Source: an uncultured bacterium
GTDB taxonomy: Bacteria > Cyanobacteriota > Vampirovibrionia > Gastranaerophilales > Gastranaerophilaceae
NCBI GenBank assembly: GCA_949298985.1
Contig: CASFYV010000029.1
Location: forward strand, 1-64,000
Direction: 5' to 3'
DNA: 64,000 nt
This document shows, piece by piece, positions 60,878-64,000 of the stretch. A program made the position numbers and the translations under genes. Each line of letters opens with the position of its first letter. Position 1 is the stretch's first letter. The notes beneath the pieces were generated by a model that saw only the letters and a list, made by a program, of their open reading frames with translations, was not told where the DNA came from and did no database searches.

Positions 60878-61567
60878 GTGAGATTAAAACTAAAAAAAGA
60901 AGATAATAGCCAAGATAATATATTTTGGGTAACAATGACAGATTTAATGACGGCACTGGTGCTTGTTTTTATGGTTTTATTTTTTTATACATATATGACT
61001 AGTACGTATGAACGGTTAGAGAGTGGTATTGAACAACAAAAAGCCGCAGAAAATTTAGAGAAATCTTTAAAAGAACAAAATATAGAAGCTACAATTGACG
61101 GAAACAAAGGTATTGTAAAAATATCTGATTTAGAATTATTTGAAATAAACAGTTACGAATTATCAGAAAAAGGGAAAAAATATCTCAATAAATTTGCTCC
61201 TGCTTATTTTAATTCATTATTCACAAACGATTATCTTAATAAAAATATTGCAAAAATCATAATACAAGGTCATACTGATTCACAAACATATAAAGGAAAA
61301 TTTTCCGAAGACGAACAATATATGAAAAATATGGAATTAAGCTTAAAAAGAGCATATTCTGTTGCAAATTATATGATAAGTACCCAATATAACAAAGATA
61401 ACGGAAACAAATTAAGAAAAATGATAATAGTGGAAGGTGCAAGTTATTCTTCACCAATACTTATTAATGGGAAAGAAGATTTTGCAAAGAGCAGAAGGGT
61501 TGAATTAAAACTTGTTATGAAAAATGAGAAAAAGCAACAAGAAATAACCCAACAAGAGCAGAAATAA
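60878..61567 (+). CDS. MotB/ZorB-like stator partner with OmpA domain
   Basis: 229 residues. A short cytoplasmic start is followed by one membrane helix (about 16-39: FWVTMTDLMTALVLVFMVLFF) with Asp22 in the position of the proton-carrying Asp of MotB/ZorB. A periplasmic linker helix and an OmpA/MotB peptidoglycan-binding domain follow (about 110-215: GHTDSQTYKGKF, SLKRAYSVANYMI, AKSRRVELKLV). The start is a GTG after AAGGA; the nearby ATG at 60876 is followed at once by a stop. With the preceding gene it makes a two-part ion-driven complex. The 3' end overlaps the chromate-transporter gene by 53 bp. Confidence 0.8.
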   Translation: MRLKLKKEDNSQDNIFWVTMTDLMTALVLVFMVLFFYTYMTSTYERLESGIEQQKAAENLEKSLKEQNIEATIDGNKGIVKISDLELFEINSYELSEKGKKYLNKFAPAYFNSLFTNDYLNKNIAKIIIQGHTDSQTYKGKFSEDEQYMKNMELSLKRAYSVANYMISTQYNKDNGNKLRKMIIVEGASYSSPILINGKEDFAKSRRVELKLVMKNEKKQQEITQQEQK

Positions 61568-62048
61568 TAATATAAATTATTGGATCTTTTTTAGAATTCC
61601 AGCTCATTATCAAAAGAACCCCCAACAAAACCATAGCTTTTAAATCTTTGATTTCAGGTTTTAAAAGTCCTAAAGCTACAGAAGTTAAGAGTGCACAACT
61701 TATTGGTTTTAAGGTTGCTATAATTGATTTCACATAAAAATTATCACTAAATTTTCTTAAAAGTTTCGAAACAATTATTACAAGAAATAAAGAGGGTAAC
61801 ATCTCTGAAGTTGTAGCAAGAGCAGAACCCAAAACACCAGCTGTTTTAAGTCCAGCATAAGTTGCTACATTTATACCAACAGGTCCAGGAGTGATAGATG
61901 CCACCGCAACCATTTGGGTTAACTCTTCTAAAGAATACCAATTATAAACCTGAGAAATATGGTATAAAAAAGGAATTGTTGCATACCCACCACCAAAAGA
62001 AAACAAACCTATCTTAAAGAATTCTAAACAAAGATGAAGAAAAATCAT
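61515..62048 (-). CDS. Chromate-transporter (ChrA) half protein
   Basis: 177 residues, four to six membrane helices. FFKIGLFSFGGGYATIPFL and ITPGPVGINVATYAG are the ChrA half-domain signatures. Short-chain ChrA proteins work as pairs; the partner gene lies directly upstream with a 4-bp overlap. Substrate (chromate, sulfate or another anion) is not proven by sequence. Overlaps the convergent stator gene by 53 bp. Confidence 0.85.
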   Translation of the reverse strand: MIFLHLCLEFFKIGLFSFGGGYATIPFLYHISQVYNWYSLEELTQMVAVASITPGPVGINVATYAGLKTAGVLGSALATTSEMLPSLFLVIIVSKLLRKFSDNFYVKSIIATLKPISCALLTSVALGLLKPEIKDLKAMVLLGVLLIMSWNSKKDPIIYIIISALVGLFLVAFSHFS

Positions 62049-62599
62049 TCTTTTTCTCCTTTTCTTGTTTTTTCAAAAAATCTTTTATAAAAAACACCAA
62101 AAACAGTAAATATTAAAATTGTTTGAATTGGTGATAATTTTATAAAAATCAATCCTAAAAGAGCAAAAGCAAAAATAACATAGAAAAAGAAATCTCTTAT
62201 AGATTTTTGCCACATTTCTCTAACTGTTAACATTATTAAAGCAATAACAGCGACTCCTACCCCCCATAAAGCGCCTTGAACATATGAGTTTTCGGTTAGA
62301 GTACCCAAAATAGATGCTAATAAAACAATGCACAAAAATGGGACAGATGTAATACCAAACATTGCAACAACTGCACCCCATTTACCTTTAAGCTTATATC
62401 CTATAAACATAGAAATATTAGCGGCTATTAAACCCGGTAAAGATTGACTTATCGCAAAATAATCTATTAAATCATCATGAGATATTAACGCACGTTTTTC
62501 AACAAATTCACTCGTCAAAAGAGGCAAGATTACATACCCACCTCCAAGCAATAATGCTCCAATTTTAGTAAATATTAAAAACAATTCTATTAATGACAT
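62045..62599 (-). CDS. Chromate-transporter (ChrA) half protein
   Basis: 184 residues, the second half of the split transporter: FTKIGALLLGGGYVILPLL near the N-terminus and ISQSLPGLIAANISMFIGYKLKG. Together with the downstream gene it should form a two-subunit transporter in the cytoplasmic membrane. It overlaps bioB by 10 bp upstream and the second chrA by 4 bp. Confidence 0.85.
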   Translation of the reverse strand: MSLIELFLIFTKIGALLLGGGYVILPLLTSEFVEKRALISHDDLIDYFAISQSLPGLIAANISMFIGYKLKGKWGAVVAMFGITSVPFLCIVLLASILGTLTENSYVQGALWGVGVAVIALIMLTVREMWQKSIRDFFFYVIFAFALLGLIFIKLSPIQTILIFTVFGVFYKRFFEKTRKGEKE

Positions 62600-63507
62600 T
62601 TTACTAACTTACGACCTAATTTATTAATCAATTCTTCATCTTCTTTAGGAGAAAAACCTGTTGTAGTTAAATAATTTCCCACAATTGTAGAATCTACACA
62701 ATATTTAAATGCTTTTTCAATATTTCTTTCAGACAATCTTGCCTTTTTTCCACCTGCTAATCTTATAGACGAATTAGGACAAGCTATCTTAAATATTGCC
62801 AATGTTCTTAAAACATTTTCTTCATCAATTTTATTTCCATAATTTTCAAATGGAGTATTTTTTATCGGCGTTAATATGTTAACAGGAATACTATCCGGAT
62901 TAATTTCAGCAAGCTCTAAAGCCATTTCAACTCTTTGTTCAACAGATTCACCCATTCCAATAATGACACCACAACAAAGCTCAATTCCGTATTTTTTTAC
63001 CAAATTTACTGTATTTATTCTATCTTCATAAGTATGTGTTGTACAAATTTCAGAATGATAAGACTTACAAGTGTTTATATTATGATGAAATCTTACCAAA
63101 CCTACTTCTGCAAGTTGTTTAGCTTGATCTTCATTTAAAATACCTATACTTGCACAACTTTTAATACCTTCTTTATTAAGAGCCTTAATCATTTCAAGCA
63201 TTGTATCAAAATCACTTTCATCAGGAGTTTTTCCTGAAGTTACTATTGCTACCCTATCAGCCCCGTTTTTTACACTATCTTTTGCAACATCAACAACAGT
63301 TTCTACTGATAACAAAGGATTTGTTTCAATATTAGTATTGTAATGAGAACTCTGTGCACAATATTTACAATTTTGTGAACACTTACCCGTTCTTGCACTA
63401 ATAATTGAACAAAACTCAAATTCATCTTTTAAATAATTTTTTGCTTTATTTAATAACGTTTCTAAATCTGAGTTATATAAGTTTAATAATTCTTCTTTTG
63501 TATACAT
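62590..63507 (-). CDS. bioB: Biotin synthase
   Basis: 305 residues from the ATG at 63507 (AAGGAG 7 bases upstream; a start at 63528 is less likely). Radical-SAM motif CSQNCKYCAQS (about 47) binds the 4Fe-4S cluster, followed by GADRVAIVTSG, CASIGIL, RFHHNINTCKSYH, CCGVIIGMGES and PVNILTPIKNTPFE, all BioB features, with 2Fe-2S ligands in the barrel. It inserts sulfur into dethiobiotin. No other biotin genes are next to it, but a FabG-like SDR precedes it. Confidence 0.95.
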   Translation of the reverse strand: MYTKEELLNLYNSDLETLLNKAKNYLKDEFEFCSIISARTGKCSQNCKYCAQSSHYNTNIETNPLLSVETVVDVAKDSVKNGADRVAIVTSGKTPDESDFDTMLEMIKALNKEGIKSCASIGILNEDQAKQLAEVGLVRFHHNINTCKSYHSEICTTHTYEDRINTVNLVKKYGIELCCGVIIGMGESVEQRVEMALELAEINPDSIPVNILTPIKNTPFENYGNKIDEENVLRTLAIFKIACPNSSIRLAGGKKARLSERNIEKAFKYCVDSTIVGNYLTTTGFSPKEDEELINKLGRKLVKCH

Positions 63508-63517
63508 AAATTTCTCC

Positions 63518-64000
63518 TTAATAACCAACGCTTAATCCTGCACATAAATTTATAGATTGTCCTGTAACCCCTTTTGCATCATCTGAAATCAAATACTTAA
63601 CCATGCCTGCAATTTCAGAAGGATGAACAAATCTTTTTTGTGGTACAGTTTCTAAAATTTCATCTCTTGAAAATTCGCTATCCGAAATTGATTCGTTTCC
63701 TAAATCTGTATCAACCCAACCAGGATTAATAGTATTTACAGTTATACCAAATTCAGCAAGTTCTAACCCTAAAGCTTTTGTTGCACCAATAAGTCCGGCT
63801 TTTGTCGCAGAATACAAACTTGCATTAGCTTCTCCCATAACTCCACTAATTGAACCTATATTTATAATACGTCCCCATTTATTTTGTTTCATATATGGAA
63901 CGGCTTTAGATATAAGATACAAAGGCGCTTCTAAATTAGTTTTTACAATGTGAGAAAGATCATTTTTATTAATATTTTCTATAGGCGAATAAATATACTC
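63518..64000 (-). CDS. Short-chain dehydrogenase/reductase, FabG-like (5' end beyond window)
   Basis: The frame stays open to the right edge, so the N-terminal Rossmann glycine motif is outside. The visible 160 residues include NIGSISGVMGEANASLYSATKAGLIGATKALGLEL (catalytic Ser, Tyr and Lys), NTINPGWVDTDL and the C-terminal GQSINLCAGLSVGY. It is an NAD(P)-dependent 3-oxoacyl-ACP reductase or related SDR. Its stop lies 10 bp before bioB, so a role in supplying acyl intermediates for biotin or fatty acids is possible but not proven. Confidence 0.85.
   Translation of the reverse strand, partial: EYIYSPIENINKNDLSHIVKTNLEAPLYLISKAVPYMKQNKWGRIINIGSISGVMGEANASLYSATKAGLIGATKALGLELAEFGITVNTINPGWVDTDLGNESISDSEFSRDEILETVPQKRFVHPSEIAGMVKYLISDDAKGVTGQSINLCAGLSVGY

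Noticed and set aside
1..64000. CRISPR array, integrase, transposase or attachment site
   Set aside because: No regularly spaced identical repeats of CRISPR length and no integrase or transposase frames were seen; the 22-bp-period pairs and heptamers do not have unique spacers.

Overview
The window is a strongly AT-rich (low-GC) bacterial chromosome segment that uses the standard code. It looks like a gut-type relative of the non-photosynthetic cyanobacterial lineage (Vampirovibrionia/Melainabacteria, order Gastranaerophilales). That placement is inference from gene style: a prepilin-like protein, abundant TPR proteins, glycine-zipper and Gly-rich lineage-type proteins, short N-terminal 'NxSFNG'-like leaders, and a compact infA-rpmJ-rpsM-rpsK-rpsD-rpoA-rplQ-truA-rplM-rpsI block. 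No 16S rRNA is present to confirm it.

Layout. 1-3.1 kb: a HAD phosphatase and sugar O-acetyltransferase pair and an orphan hypothetical gene, embedded in repeat-bearing non-coding DNA. 3.1-7.5 kb: a leftward metabolic/redox cluster under a LysR regulator (acetyltransferase, FMN oxidoreductase, Cys-nucleophile hydrolase, a frameshifted lipoprotein monooxygenase and a CMD-cupin fusion). 7.5-11.5 kb: a protein-kinase-like orphan, a secreted glycine-zipper protein and a prohibitin-like protein. 11.6-18.5 kb: a surface-glycan glycosyltransferase run ending in a CCA-enzyme relative and a DUF475 membrane protein. 18.6-28.2 kb: a degenerate M48-like protein, a pseudopilin, NAD synthetase, DnaA, tRNA-Cys, rpsU, a Gly-rich protein, a metallo-beta-lactamase-fold hydrolase, a semiSWEET-like protein and an XRE regulator. 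28.2-33.6 kb: the ribosomal/RNA polymerase alpha operon, which carries unusual heptamer repeats in its spacers. 33.9-36.3 kb: ychF, a zinc phospholipase C-like gene, and a small phage-like switch (S24 repressor facing a Cys-rich protein and a replication-organiser-like protein across a large operator dyad). 37-44.5 kb: trkA-trkH, def-fmt, dusB and a large TPR protein. 44.6-47.8 kb: a candidate small RNA with a CTCCTCCC element, an RHH protein, and a Gly-rich/EF-hand gene pair. 47.8-55.3 kb: gmk with a ThDP decarboxylase, an acyltransferase, rsmG with a P-loop/TPR protein, plsY and rpsP. 55.3-61.6 kb: a strongly structured intergenic region, a 1,096-residue zinc-ribbon/cyclase-like/ATPase-like/TPR protein and, divergently, a two-gene proton-channel stator (ZorA/ZorB- or MotA/MotB-like). 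61.5-64 kb: split chromate-transporter genes, bioB, and the 3' part of a short-chain dehydrogenase that runs off the window.

The most promising candidate for an undescribed system is the 56.6-61.6 kb locus. A two-component ion-driven stator with an OmpA-type peptidoglycan-binding partner sits head to head with a giant zinc-ribbon sensor/ATPase-like protein, in the style of Zorya anti-phage systems but without recognisable ZorC/D/E. Other leads are the kinase-like orphan at 8.2-9.6 kb, the Gly-rich paralogues at 25.5 and 45.1 kb that share an upstream leader, the 55.5-55.7 kb structured element, the candidate sRNA at 44.7 kb, and a set of apparently leaderless promoters.
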